DNA of 64,000 nucleotides from Dactylellina haptotyla (Eukaryota > Ascomycota > Orbiliomycetes > Orbiliales > Orbiliaceae): contig CM062382.1 of the NCBI GenBank assembly GCA_031310005.1, positions 1,178,001 through 1,242,000 of the forward strand, in the 5' to 3' direction. The translations under genes and the position numbers were made by a program. Positions 36,047-49,059 of this stretch are shown in pieces. Position 1 is the first letter of the stretch. Each line of letters opens with the position of its first letter. The notes below the pieces were generated by a model that did not search any database, was not told where the DNA came from, and saw only the letters and a list, made by a program, of their open reading frames with translations.

Positions 36047-37099
36047 CTATCGCGCCGCGGGCGTCTCCTCCGGCGGACAAATGTGATCCAAACATTTCTT
36101 CTCCCCAGCGGTCCCCGGGTCTCTCGTCGGCGCAGGAGGCTCCGGTGGCGGCTGCGTAAACTTCGTATTATCGACTCTAAACGGTGGATCAAAAAACCAT
36201 TTCTGCCCCGTACACCTCGCCACCGGCGATATCCCACCCCTATCGTCCACGTCAAACGTCGACATGGCCACGTATCGCGTATCCACCCGTCTCAGATGCT
36301 CCGGTGTCGTATATTCGACGTAAACAGCCCCAGGAACCGGTTGCACGAACGTTACATTCCTCCCGTTCTCCTTAGCAACAACATTGGGTCCCCAGCACGC
36401 CCCGGCGTATACCGCGGGTACTAACGGCGCGAAAGGTTGCTCAATGCCCGCAGTGCGTTCCTGGAAATAAATAATCCACATCTGTCTATCGTCCTCCCCT
36501 ATAGTATCGCAGATTTCGGACTGCATAGCGTGTTCAACCGTCTCAATGTTCCCGTCCGTGTGCTCCTCATCCTTGCGAATAATCGCCAGACACCGCTCCG
36601 TCTTGACGTTCATAATCTGTCCGATCGCATAGTCGTGCAACGCCCATCCGTAGGGTTGGCCGTTGACCAGATCCGCCTTTTGGCCTCTGACCCCTATAAA
36701 CATCCACTGAGTGGCACTGAAGTCTCCCTGGCAGTTAAGTTCCCTGCTCCACCGTCCCGGGTCGTAGTTGAGGTTGAAATCTTGTAAATTGGGATCATTC
36801 TGTAACGGAATCGTTCCGATGGGCTGGTGGAGCCCGCTATCGCCTGCGGAGCCATCTATGAGACAGTAGCCGTTTTTTATCTCAGGCTTGTCGGTCCTCT
36901 GCTTTTTAGGGATGGTAACGTCGAGGTTATCTCGATTGAATTCGATAGCGATCATGCGGCCCATCCAGCTGACTGTTAGATCATCTTGGTTGTCGATGCG
37001 CGGCGGGTCCTGTGATATGACGAGTTGTGTCGTGAGTACTAATATGTGAAAACACTGTAGCCAAAAGTGGCCGCCGCTATAGTGATTAATACGGGGCAT
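36047..37099 (-). CDS. Orphan secreted cysteine-containing protein, 350 aa
   Basis: Intronless. The first true ATG is at 37099. The N-terminus has a signal peptide with hydrophobic core FWLQCFHILVLTTQLVIS and likely cleavage before QDPP. The mature part has eight cysteines, for example in YCLIDG, LNCQGDF, ERCLAII, SEICDTIG, GACWGP, ARCTGQ and KKCLDHIC, suggesting disulphides. It ends in a Pro-rich stretch with no membrane anchor or GPI-like tail. I recognise no enzyme motif. It could be a fungal-specific secreted or wall protein; whether it is lineage-restricted cannot be told. Confidence 0.75.
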   Translation of the reverse strand: MPRINHYSGGHFWLQCFHILVLTTQLVISQDPPRIDNQDDLTVSWMGRMIAIEFNRDNLDVTIPKKQRTDKPEIKNGYCLIDGSAGDSGLHQPIGTIPLQNDPNLQDFNLNYDPGRWSRELNCQGDFSATQWMFIGVRGQKADLVNGQPYGWALHDYAIGQIMNVKTERCLAIIRKDEEHTDGNIETVEHAMQSEICDTIGEDDRQMWIIYFQERTAGIEQPFAPLVPAVYAGACWGPNVVAKENGRNVTFVQPVPGAVYVEYTTPEHLRRVDTRYVAMSTFDVDDRGGISPVARCTGQKWFFDPPFRVDNTKFTQPPPEPPAPTRDPGTAGEKKCLDHICPPEETPAAR

Positions 37100-37856
37100 G
37101 AAGCCTGTGCGAGATTTCAACTTGTGATAATGTCCGTCACTTTAAATTATCATCTTGTCGTGCGAGTATGTTTAATTGAAATCAAGAAGTCTATTAGATG
37201 GCTCAAGAAGTCTAAGCCCGCAAGAATATCTCTGAAATCAATGACTTTCGGCGCTAGAAGAGATAAATGGTTGTCTGCATTGGTTATATGTGATAGGTTT
37301 GGTTTCAGCGAGATTATTTAGCCCCGGCGGTCAAAACATCTGTTGGTACCAAAATAGGTACCGATGCCCTGTGAGTTTCTTATCGGAGACCTGCTACTGG
37401 TGCCAATGCTTTCCATCTGTTGGTTCCTGCATTGAGACTCGTTTCCTTATTCGAGACTCGCTGGCCTTCTCGTATCGATATCATTTAGGACACTTTTAAT
37501 TAGCTCCTATTTAGAAGATTCTAATTGATAGATATATTTGAACCGCCACCGATTCAGACGTGCGACTATCAACCAAAAATATATTCTTTGAAATTTCACA
37601 GAAAATTTGCTCCAGACATCCAGAAAATATCAAAGTTTGTGTAACTTTATTCTATAATTAATTTTAGATTCGAAAATTCGAACCTTTGTGCCCGGAGTGG
37701 TAGAACAGAAACAAAAATAATACCCCAACAAGCAGACCTTAACGCCACTAACATGCAGTTCCATCTTTTCTATTCTACAAGGCCCATATAACGCCATCCA
37801 TCACATTGATAAACCGAAAAGTAAAAGCTGAAAGTAAAATCGTCTCTCTGCCAGCA
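37100..37856. other. AT-rich intergenic region
   Basis: Upstream region of the secreted-protein gene and 3' flank of the TFIIIC gene. No gene is supported. Confidence 0.55.
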
Positions 37857-40800
37857 TTAAACACTCACACCACACCACAAATATTCTCGTCCACCCCAAT
37901 ACCTCTCCTCTCTCTCCATAATTCCACCACGGTGTACCAACCATCTGACCACATTGATCACATCCCTCTCACTAACCACCCCCTGCAAGGCCTTCACAAC
38001 TCCCCTTGTAGTCACACCAGGTTTCGCAACCACAACAGCCAACACACACCTCACAACCCTCTCCCACATATACCCAATAACCTCATCATGCATGTTCTGC
38101 CAGATGAACGGCGAGAAAGCCACTTCTTTCATCGAGCCCTGTGGCACATTTTCAAGTATATTCGCTGGATCTAGTGCCGGCCGAGGTATCACGATATCAT
38201 GATCGTGCGCGCTCGCGACGAATATGTCGAAATGGAAAAGTACCGGATTGATCGCGCGAGTAACAAGACTGTTCGCCAATCCACGACTCGAGTTCTTGAA
38301 ATCCTTCGTATACATGTGAATCTTTTCGCCACCACCGCAAAATGTCAGCCATAAACTCCTTCCTATGTCTTGTGCATATTGAGAAGGATTATAAATAAAA
38401 AGAAAAAGAATCCAACATACCTCGCCTCTAACCAACCGGTCAACAATCCACGCCATAATTCCTGTATTCAACCCCGTAGCCACCAACTTGACCTCATTCC
38501 CACCCTGCACGAAACCCTCAACAACTCTCTCGTGGAATCCCTTCGCCTCCTCGAACATCTCTGTCGAAAACGCCGTCCTCCACGGCTGCAGTATCCTCGC
38601 CTGTGCGCTCGCGGTTCCAAATCTACCCCCCTTCTTACTCCTGATGATAAATCTATCAACCCGATGCAACTCCGCCAACGCTGCAGTACTCGCCGCGGGA
38701 GTATAAGCCTTCATCAACTCCTGCGCCTTGCGTTCATTGTACTTCTCATCCTCCGTGATGAAAATGCTCCTCCACGCGTTCTTCGCCCGCTCCACAGCCC
38801 GTCGTTTATCTCCCACATTACTAAGAATCACGCCACCGCTCTCCTCGTCTTCCTCGATTTTAACAACAGTACTGCACGCATGGTTCATCAACTGATGCTC
38901 CTTCCAGGACATGGTGGTCATATAGTTAAAGAAATCTCTCCGCCAGTCCATAGGCGTTGCTGTGATCTCGTAAATGTTATCGATCTGCTCCCGCTTAACC
39001 GGCAAAATCCGCCGCTCAGCAACAGCAGGTCTTATATTCTTCACCAGCGGCCGTAACCAGTTCACATGATGGGTAAGATCGAATTCCACGCCGTGGTTCT
39101 TGTCGAAGAAGGGTAGCTTGCCTTTATAGAACGCACGGAGGTATTGCTCTTCGAATTCGGCTTGATACTGCGGGATCTCATCCTTCATTTTGGCGCGGAC
39201 GCGCGGCCAGTGGGCTTGGATGGACCATCTGTCATATTTGGGAAGTGCAGTCGAGACTAAATCCCATTTGATGCTGCGGACATAGCCTCCAAACAATGTG
39301 CGGATAATGATGATCGCGAGGGTGAGTGTTTCGTCTTCTTCGACGGTTGTTCTTATGCGTGGCACGTCCTTGGGGCGAGTTACCCTTGGTGCTTTGACTA
39401 AAACGCATCATGTTAGTTGGTTATTTTGTCCGGTTGGGGAAAAATATCAGATACTCACCAGGTCGTAGCTTCCGTTCCTTGGGTGGCTTGGGTTCCTTCG
39501 GCGTGCTCGGCTGCTTGGGCTTCCTTCCTCGCTTCTTAGGCTCATTCACAAGTGGTAAGAGATCGGGGTTGATTTCTCGTTCATTAGTCGTCATAGCCCG
39601 TGACTTTCCAGCCCTACCACCAGCCTGTTGTCGTTTCTTCGGCTGAAGGGATTGATAGCCATCATCCTGTAGTGTCCCAAATCCTGACTCTAGCTCATTT
39701 CGAAGGGCAGATGCGGCAGCATAAACCTCATCCGTCTCATATAACTCAGATCCAAGATTTTCGGGTTCAACAGCCGAGCTACGTGCTGCCTGCCATCTGT
39801 GAAGTGTTCCCCTAGGAACTTCGATAGCTTCATCACTAGATACATCGGATACTAGAGACGATCCAGTGACGGTTTTCGAGCGTGTTCGACTGGTAATAGG
39901 TTGAGGATCGTGTTTCGCACTTCGTCTCCCCCCTCTTCGTTTTCCGGAGGCGGCCTTTTCCTTCTTCTCGTTCTCGGTAATAGCCTGAAGACGGGCGAGC
40001 GTAGACATTTTCTCAGCATCCAGCCGACGTCTAGTACTGTTATTCCCAAATGCGATCGGTTTGCCAGCGTACGAGTATCTTTCAAAGTCGATTCTTTCGA
40101 TGGGGATATTGGATGTCTTCGCCGCGATACCCTTTGAAACATTTTGCTTCCAAGCGAATGGTTTATCGAGTTCATCTACGATAACCCGTTTCGCGGCTTG
40201 CACTTTTTCGCATTGGAAGGTCATATCTGGCATGGCGAGGATAGTTCCGATCCTTCTTGAGCCTTTGAAAACACCGATGACGAGTATTTTACCATCCATG
40301 TTGGTATCGTCGATAATGCTGTTGAATGTCTTGCGGTCCATAGTGGAAGTCTGCCCTTTCTGATCCTTGATGTATTGGACAAATCTACGGTAACCGGCGT
40401 TTATCGAGATTGCGCTATCAACGGATGCCATCATACCCAGGAGTAAGCGACGACGACTGGCTTTGAGAACACCACCTATACTCCTATTCTTACGAACCTC
40501 CGCAGCCATAAGCTCCATCCGGACGCCATTGCCGTCTGTGTATGGTTCGAGCTTTGGAGGTTTGGGCGTATCAGGCGGTGTTGGTGCTGGTTGTTCTTCC
40601 ACTACCAATTCCTTCGCAACGATAGGAGTCTTTTTGAGATCGATGATATGGATGGAAGGTGGTCTATTAGCGTTCTGCTGGCTAATTTCAGAAGGGATCG
40701 AAATCTCCGTGTCTATCATTATCGCGTCTGACTCGGTTCGGCCTCCATTTTGTGGTGGTGGTAAAGATTTCTCAAGTTCTTCACTATGATCGGTATTCTG

Positions 40801-43800
40801 TTTATCTGTGATGCCAGCATCTTTAGATGAAGCATCGTCACTTTGAGCTAACTTCATGCTGGATTCCTCTGGTGAATTCATATCCATCGAAGCTGGGCTA
40901 GGATTACCGTCGATAATAACTGTTTCGTGGACACTTTCCTGCTGATCTATAGCTTGTGGAATTTCTTTCTGTGTTCTGTTTACTAGAGGGAGGTCGACAT
41001 CCATGATTTCTTCGGGTGGAGGCATCGTAGGAGTCCGGGTTGCCTCAACTAGCGTGCCAGTCTTTGTCTTCTTAGATGGTGGCGTTTTAACTGGCGTATC
41101 TTTACCCCGAGACTTGCGTTTGGAAGCGGCCTGAGCGATAGAGGCATCACTATCACCTGCATCATTTGCGTCGTTCCTTTTCTTTCCTGCCGTAGCCCGT
41201 TGTGACTTGCGAGGTTTCGAGCTCTTCTCACCCGGTGTTAGAGTTGGCACAGTCTCCACCGTATTTGACTGTTCAGGAGTATTACCGGTCGAGAGGGCTG
41301 TTGCTACTTCTTCTGTCGGGGTAGCATCTACCTTTCTTCGCTTATATGGCCGCTTTGCTGGTTTTTTAGTCTCAGAGTCAGGCTCTGGTGGTGGAGTCAT
41401 TTGTACGGGACCATCGGGACCAGGCTGAAAGATCGGCCCCAAATGAACAAGCTCCGGAGTGGGCACTTCTGGATTCTTTTTCGGTCTTCCCTTCTTCCCA
41501 TTGGTACTTCTATACCTCGCAGTAGCGAGCGGTATCTGGTAAGGTTTACCCTCGACAAGGTCCATGAACGTTCTCTCTGCGAGCATTTCGATTGTCCAAG
41601 AGCTCTCATCGATAGAGGAAAGTGGTTGGAATCCTTCAGGGAGGTCTTCTGGGTTTAAGGGTTTGCCATCGGGGAGTGATTCTTTGATGGAACCTAATTT
41701 CAGCGCTTTCTTGACGGCTTCCACACGTGGCCCCTCTTTGAGGTATGGTTCTGTGCCTGGAGGGTACTTTCTCTTGCGGCCGATCACAACAATTGCGTCG
41801 TCCTGAGGTTCGCCCTCAGCATCTTGGGTGTCGGTATTAGGTGCATCCTTTCGGGATTTTCTCTTATTTTTGGGCTTATCGCTATCATCTCCATCGATTG
41901 GCTCATTTTTAATCTTTTTACGTCCTTTCAACGGAGATACACCGGGTGGTTTAAGGCCACTGCCTTTCTTCGGGGCTGCGTTTTGACAATCTTGGAAGCT
42001 TCCTTGGCCGGTTCCGTTGATAAATGTTGCAGTATTAATGGTCATAAACCCGTTTTCATCAAGGGCTCTAGGTTCTGGAATTGGGATCTTTTCGAAATTC
42101 TTGGAGTTCTTCTTAGTTTTCTGACCGATCTTATATGGATTTGCTGCAGCATCAGTTGCCTTGTAGTCAATTTGCTGGTCGTCTAGCATGGCTTTAAAAT
42201 TTTCCGTGGTCCAGTACCGATAGTTGGCGGTTCTTTTGTACATGTCGGTCTCCCTCACTATCGATGTTGATTTGAGGTGATCGGGTTGGTTTTGAAGGGA
42301 ATTTGTGGTCCATCGGCCCATGATTTGGTCGAAAGGACGGTAGTAAAAAGGTCCGAAGACTGCACCAGAGAGCATCTAATGATAAATATTGTTAAAAAAA
42401 AAAAAGCGTTATTTTCACGGCTGGAGGTTTACTTACACCACTCCGAATACCCTCCATGCCCGATGCGAGAATCTGATCGTATATCGTATGCATAAGGTGA
42501 GAGCTTCTCCAGAGGGGGACGGTCACCCTGCGCCCATCGATCGCCCGGGTTGAAGGGGCAGACCTGATAACTCTGTATCCGTCATCCTGCTCATCATCAG
42601 AGTCGATATCTTCGTCCATATCATCGAGTTCGTCTTGTAAGACTGCAGGGCGGACACCCTTGACAGCTTCCTGCCACTCTAATGGCCTTAGATCGCGGAT
42701 GAATTTGACGCATTTTGCGAACCGAGTGCTTTTCAGATTGGCGAGGTCTTCTTCGTCGACCGGCCCCATTTCGAACTTTTTAGCGTGGACATTTTCTGAG
42801 CCCATCGCTCTGATCTTTTGGATACATCCCATGACCTCTAATTTACTCATGATTCTACGGCACGCTTTTCGCCGAGATCTCGTAGAGGTGCAATTCTATT
42901 GAGAGTGTTAGCAAAGTTTAAAAGCAAGTCTAGTAGGTTGGAGAACACTGACAAGCCTGAATTTGAGATCTTCGATGAGCATGACCTTGTTCTTCGCGGA
43001 CTTTAGGAGTTTGAAAGTCCCGGAGATGACTTCCTCGATGTCAAGGGGTTCTTCAAGCATTTCTTTCGGGAGCTTCTTGCCAGTCTTTGCGTGCTCTTTG
43101 ATGGTGGCCATGCGTTTTTTCTTCTGGGTCCTGCGCTTTTCTAAAGCTCCTTTGTAGAAACGCTTCAAGATGAGTTTCGAGGTGCGCATCTTGTTCGCAA
43201 TGACCGGAATTTTCATGATGTAGCCTTTCCCAGCCAAATCTTTGGTTCGAGGGCCGACTGAGCGAGCATCCTGGCCGGACTGGGTGGTGAGGTCGGGTTG
43301 TAAGATACCGTCCTCTTTGTTCATGGCTATTATTTTAAGCAGCTGCCAGAGGGTAGGGAACAATCGAACGGTGTCGATCTCGTGACCAGCGATTCGTTTC
43401 CATTGAAGTCGTTCGGATGCATATAACCTCCACTCAGCCGATTTGCCTTTTTGGTGAGAACGAGCATCCACCCCAGCCTCCGCATCGTCGAAGGATATGC
43501 CCTTTCCTTCATTGTTGATACCGATGCTGATGTCGTCGTCCTTGCGGATGGCGTCCCAAACTGTATTACGAAGTGAGATATCGAGGGGAAGGGCTGGGTG
43601 GTAGGAGGTTGGAGGGTTTGGTACGGTAGGGTCGAGGGTTTCTAGCGGGACGGTAGCGGTTTTGTCGTTCTCGAGGTAGTCGGTGACGAGCTTCCAGACG
43701 GATGTGACTGGCAGACCTGTATGGTGTAGAATTGAAATCCTGATCAGAAATTTTTTCTTCTATTCTTCTTTTTGAGATGCAAAAACGGTGTGAGAAACAG

Positions 43801-43897
43801 AGGATAGAGAATAGAAATGATCGATCGTCCCACCTTGCGTGACTGTGAGGGCACATTCATCCTTTATAATGTCTAACAATTCGCCGGTGTCTGCCAT
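37857..43897 (-). CDS. TFC3: TFIIIC subunit 1 (B-block binding, Tfc3/Sfc3), about 1,917 aa
   Basis: Five exons by frame and splice sites, roughly 43897-43834, 43716-42953, 42900-42437, 42375-39459, 39401-37857. TFIIIC binds the B box of tRNA genes and recruits TFIIIB for RNA polymerase III. The B-block winged helix (PF04182) is seen near residues 130-200 (LFPTLWQLLKIIAMNKEDGI, then SVGPRTKDLAGKGYIMK). A second winged helix spans the exon 2-3 junction with RKACRRIMSKLEVMGCIQKI. The centre is a long basic and acidic disordered stretch with an AT-hook-like KKRGRKPK. The C-terminus ends in another winged-helix-like region (RWLVHRGGIMEREERYW). Length fits filamentous fungi; yeast Tfc3 is shorter (about 1,160). 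At about 38354-38408 the open frame reads a hydrophobic insert (VCWILFLFIY) that begins with GTATGT like an unspliced intron, yet no 3' site there keeps the frame. Confidence 0.85.
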
Positions 43898-44475
43898 TGT
43901 CGAAGATATTCATATTTCTGCGGAATCCGAACAGACAGCTTGAACAGTGCAGTATGCGGGATGCGGTTCTGTGTGAGACAGACGGTCGACTGGATACGGG
44001 CAATGGGTATGCGGATTGTGCGTAGCTAGATCGAGAGGCGGAAGACGGATGCAGCGAGGATATGCACCACGGGCATGGAACAGGGCCGCAATGCAGGTGG
44101 GCCGGAAGCTAACTCGAGTTGGCGTCGTGAGAGATGTCGGCCGTCGACACGAAGGAGAGAGAAGAAGGGCGAAGAGATGGCAGCGGGTTCGAACTGCCTG
44201 GCCGCCAAGCGAGTCGAAGGTGCAAAAGACGTCAAAACTTTTTGGCGGCGGGTTGATAAGATAGCCGCTCTTCAACGCAGCCTCAAACAGATCGCCCCGA
44301 TGCGCAACACCTCAACACATATTGCACACGTCAAACAGATCAGCAGTCACGCGGATCTGTTTTGGGTTGATCGGTCGGTCAACAACACACTCTCCACGTC
44401 AAAGAACCAACCCAAACATCCAAAACATCTCCATCCGATGAGACGCACCACCGCCCGTTCCACCACCTCAAAACA
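43898..44475. promoter_or_regulatory. Divergent promoter region of TFC3 and the cohesin SCC3 gene
   Basis: 578 bases between head-to-head essential nuclear genes. There is no clear TATA box, and no third gene is supported. Confidence 0.5.
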
Positions 44476-47400
44476 ATGAGCGCGACGACATCGACACAGA
44501 CGCCCACCCGAACCAGCCTCACGATCATTGGAAGAATGGCCACCGCCGGCGAGGGCTCCTCCACGCCCGAACCCTCTGCCGAGTCCAGCCAGCGTCGCTC
44601 GACCCGTGTCAGGAAAGCGCCCCCAACATACTCCCCACCTCCCACCACCCAGCAGCGAAAGCGAAAGCGAGATACTCGCGTAGGCGCCGCCGATAACGCG
44701 TCCGAGGACGAAGACGCCGCCGCCGCCAGCGACGATGACTCCGAGGAGCAATCCGATGCGACCGACGCCAGCGACCAGGAAGAAGAAGAAGATGCTGCCT
44801 CCGAGGACGAATCCATCCACGTTGCTCCTTCCTCCCGAAAGAAAACTGCGAATCGAGGCAAAGCCGCCACTCCTAACAGAGCCAAGCCAGCTAAGGCTCC
44901 CGCCAGAAAGCCCGCTCCCAAGAAATCACGCACCGACGCCGGCCCGCCAGCTAAGGGCAGAGCTACCCCGCGAAAGAAGTCCGGTGCGGTCAACGGGGTT
45001 GTAGAGCTAGATGGGGACGATCTATTCGGTTCGTTGCGCCCCAATTGCCAGCGGCTGCGCCCAGGGCGATACTAGATGAAACTAATGAAAAAAAATCCCC
45101 CCCAGACCGAGTTCTTGCTGGCGAGGACGCTTCCAAGATCGTTCAGGACTGGATCGACCACTATGACTCCAACAACACCGATGCCATGGTCGCAATGGTC
45201 AATTTTATCCTCAGAGTAAGTGAATCGTGTCGCCGGCGGCATGGTCCCGTATGCTAACTCTCTGTTTCCGCAGAGTTGTGGCTGTAACCAATCGGTTACC
45301 AGTGATGACATTGAAGATGCCGACTCGGCGGCGAGCAAACTCGAAGATATCCAAGACGTCTTCCAAAAGGTAGCATTGTTCCGTCCCCTTTTGCCATATC
45401 TTTTCTCTCCTAACACTCTCATGTTAGGAATCGTCGGTCGAGTATCCGATAGCATCGCGAGCTCAGAAATACCGTCGTTACCGAACCTGCCTTACCTCCT
45501 TTTTCTCCGAACTCATCAATCACATCTCTGCCTCGGGCGTCTTGACGAGCGACCCTGCTCTCATTGAGAACATGCAGATATGGATAACGGCCATGTCTAG
45601 TTCGCCTCTGCGCCCGTTCCGACATACCAGCACTGCTATCAACCTTGCCATCACGACGGCCCTGTGTGCTACAATGGCAGACATCGAGAAATCGATCAAT
45701 AACAGCACCAAGCAGCTAGAGTCGGAAAAGTCCAAATCCAGAAAGAATCAAGGCAGAATCAAATCTTTGGAGAGCCAAATCAACGAAGTCCAAGAAAACC
45801 AGGAATTTGTCACCGACCAAATCAGCGATATCTACGAGTCAGTCTTTGTCCACCGCTACAGAGATGTTGACGGTAAAATCCGTGCTGAGTGTATCCATGA
45901 ACTTGGAATCTGGATCCTGAAACTACCAAGCATCTTCTTCGAAGCCTCCTATCTCCGATATCTTGGTTGGGTTTTATCGGATACCGCCGTTAGCGTGCGT
46001 TCAGAGGTCATCAAGGCGTTGACAAAGCTGTTTAAAGATCGTACCAATGTTGGAGGATTGCGAAACTTCACCGAGCGTTTCCGCGAGCGGTTGGTTGAAA
46101 TGGCTCTCCAGGATGCTGATTCCGGAGTCCGCGCCGAGACCATTTCCTTGCTTAGCGAAGTTCGACAAGTTGGATTCTTAGAGCCAGATGATATTGAATC
46201 CGTTGGCAAGCTTCTTTATGACGCCGACATCAAAGTCCGGAACGCCGTTGCAGATTTTTTCATCAATAGTGTCCAGGAAGGATATGACGAGCAGCTCGAG
46301 GATTGTGGTGGAGAAGATACTGTCATGGAAGCTCTACAAACCGCCGGCGATCTGGATGATGAAGACTTCGAAGGTCATCAGATCAGCTGGATCAAATTCA
46401 AATGTCTGGTCAATTCTCTGTCCGCTTATGACCAAGACGATTCTGCGGATAACCAAACTCGAGAAACTAACGCAAAGGGAATCGCCGGGTTGGGTCTCCA
46501 ATCAAGATTCCAGTTGGCTGGGTTGGCTCTCTATAAAGCGTTACCTGAACTGCACGTAAGTTGGAACTTCGGAACTCGATACAATAGTTGATCTTTGCTA
46601 ACATAAATACTTGTGATTAGAAATGGGAAGATCTCGCAAAATATCTATTGTACGACCACACTGGGAACCAGATGAATGGCTCTGACGACGAAACCTTGTC
46701 ATACATTAAAACCTTCTGTGCACTGAAAGCCAAAGAAGAAAATATTCTATTACACGTCCTTCACGCCTCTATTACCTCTGCCCTTGCGGCAGCTGCCGAT
46801 GCTCCCACTACGCACACGAAATCAAAACGAAAGCAATCGGAGGCCCCTGACGAAGATGATATCGCACGAAGCCTTGCTCATTTGGTCCCTCTCCTACTCA
46901 ACAAATTCGGCGCAGCCCCGGAAACTACTTCCACTGTTTTGAGAATCAGCCACCTCATGAAACTCGATATTTACCAAGAACTCCGACAAATGAACACATA
47001 CTCGCTCCTGATTGATGATGTCGTTAAACAATTTATGACACATCTTGACGAATCAGTGCTGAAAGAGGCTAGTGGGTTCTTACTCCACGCAGCCACTTTT
47101 GACGAACTTGAAGAAGCCACATCACAAAAGATCACCAGCATGCAGGACGAAGTGGTCAACTACCTTGTTTCCCTTGCATCCAGCAAGAATCTTGAGAAAC
47201 GCGACTTGAGCGACCAATCATTGTCGGATCTTGAGACGGCAGTCAAGAGATTACAGTACCTAGCCAGTATCACAGACTGCAAGGAAGCTTTTGACTCCAA
47301 TGGATCACTTTCTCAGTCGAAACCGAAGAACAAGAAAGGAAAAGAAGTAGTCAGGGATTCCTCTGCAACCGAGTCACCCGCTCAGATTCTTATCGCTATC

Positions 47401-48270
47401 ATTGGGCGAGGGAAGAATTCCGACGACGCTGAGAGCGACCTCTGGCTAGCTTCGCTCAAGACTCTACTTTACTACTTTATGTGGAACGTTGAGGCTATCA
47501 CTAAGCTTAACCTCTCCACTGATGCAGCTGTTGATGAGCACCTATCTCTATTAGAATCCCTTCGTTCAAAGGAGGTGGCAATCACTGCACACCTCGAGAA
47601 TATTATCAACATTCGCGAGCTTGACCAAGTTCGCATTGCGGCTGCAGGCGCACTTCTCGATTTCCATACGTTCAACGCCCTTCTTTCCGCCACTACGAAA
47701 CTATCCATGTTCCCTCGTAAGGTTCCTGAAGAAGTCCAAGAGGATATTTTGAAAGTATACATTTCTGCCGAAAAGCGATTCGCAAAGCTCTCAAACAAAG
47801 TCGTCGCCTCTGGAAGCGATGATGAAGGGGAAGAATCTGAAGAAAACACAGATCTTGAGGTCGCAATATTGTTCGAGCAACGTCTATGCGAGTTTGTGGG
47901 CAAGATTACTCTCGCCGTACTGGGAGAAGTCGTCGACGCAACAATCTTCAAGGCAAGATTGTTGAAGAATAGGTCCCAACTTGGACCTAACCTACGTGAG
48001 ATTCTGAATCACTTAGATCCTCCAAAACCACGACCTTCGAGAGCCAAACCTAAGACCAAGCCCGCTACCTCTGCCCATGCTGGAAAAGTGAAGAGTTTGG
48101 AAGTCATCGAAGATAGTGACGAAGAAGTACAACCAAACGAGGAAGAAGCACACGAAGAGGAAATTCTAAGACACGAAGAGATGGAGCGAGAGGAGGAAGA
48201 GGAACACCAAAAGCGACAAGAAAGCGTAGCTGAGGAAGATGAAGATGAGGAGATGGTTGATGCCGATTGA
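44476..48270 (+). CDS. SCC3: Cohesin subunit SCC3/STAG (Psc3, Irr1), 1,178 aa
   Basis: Five exons: 44476-45028, 45106-45215, 45274-45369, 45428-46555, 46621-48270. The N-terminus is a long basic and acidic disordered tail with RRSTRVRKAPP. The STAG fold then starts with LFDRVLAGEDASKIVQDWI across intron 1 and continues through FILRSCGCNQ, YRRYRTCLTSFFSELI and the conserved stromalin domain ESVFVHRYRDVDGKIRAECI. HEAT-like helices and an acidic Glu-rich C-terminus follow. SCC3 bridges the cohesin ring and DNA, and is needed for loading and cohesion. Intron 1 (77 bases, GTTCGT start, CTAAT branch, C-tract and CAG end) explains an apparent frame change near 45.03-45.10 kb. It is not a frameshift. 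Confidence 0.93.
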
Positions 48271-49059
48271 AGATTGAGTTTGGTATGAAGGGTAATTTTT
48301 CGACTTAACCTTGTACTTCTACTATTTCTTACTGTCTTTTTCTTCTGTTTTACGGATCGTATTTAATGGTTGTGTTTTTTTTGTTTTTTTTTTTTTTCCC
48401 TCGCAGCAGTGGTGGGTAATGATTGTCCTTCTTGTAACTTGATTGTCTGGCCTCCAATATGGCTACTACTTACTATCCCCCTTATCTCATCTTTCGCCCC
48501 GATATTTACACTGGGGTTTACTCTGTACCACTGTTGTTGGTATTTTTGTAGCCTTCTTCTTCTCAATATCTCATATCTTTCTTTCCTTTTCTTGACAATT
48601 TCTCCTCAAAGGAATTTGCATTCATCAGAGCTAGCATGGCAGAGCTATAGCAAGGCCCTCTCTTAATAACTAGTTCTCCCTTTTCGGACTAACATCCGTG
48701 TATTTTTACTCGTAACGCCTTTCTTTTCTTTTCTTCTCAAGTCGTCTTTCGTGTTTGCGTTTTTTTATTGTTCTTTCTTTTATCCAAATCTCGACATGAT
48801 ACCCTTTTGCCTTGTTCAAAATGGGATGCCTTGTCTTCATCACTGTGCTTTTGCCGTGCGTTCCTCCTTTTTACGAATGATTCTCGTTTCCCGGCGAAGC
48901 TACGTTGAAAATAGATATATATTACGCTTGTTTTAAAAGACCCCCAGTATCGTACACCCGTAAACAAAAAGATATTGCAGCACCATATATCTAAATGTCT
49001 ATATATCCACATAGATATCCGATAGAGAGGCATGAGTCAAGTAATAAATAGCATGGACT
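48271..49059. other. Tail-to-tail intergenic region
   Basis: Pyrimidine-rich 3' flanks of SCC3 and the basic nuclear protein gene, with long T runs at about 48375-48397. No gene is supported. Confidence 0.6.

Noticed and set aside
44379-45044. Long antisense open frame opposite the SCC3 N-terminus
   Set aside because: It mirrors the low-complexity Ser/Ala/Asp codons of the real gene on the other strand.
45000-45110. Apparent frameshift in the cohesin SCC3 gene
   Set aside because: A 77-base intron (45029-45105) with a GTTCGT donor, CTAAT branch site and C-rich CAG acceptor restores the conserved LFDRVLAGEDASK frame.
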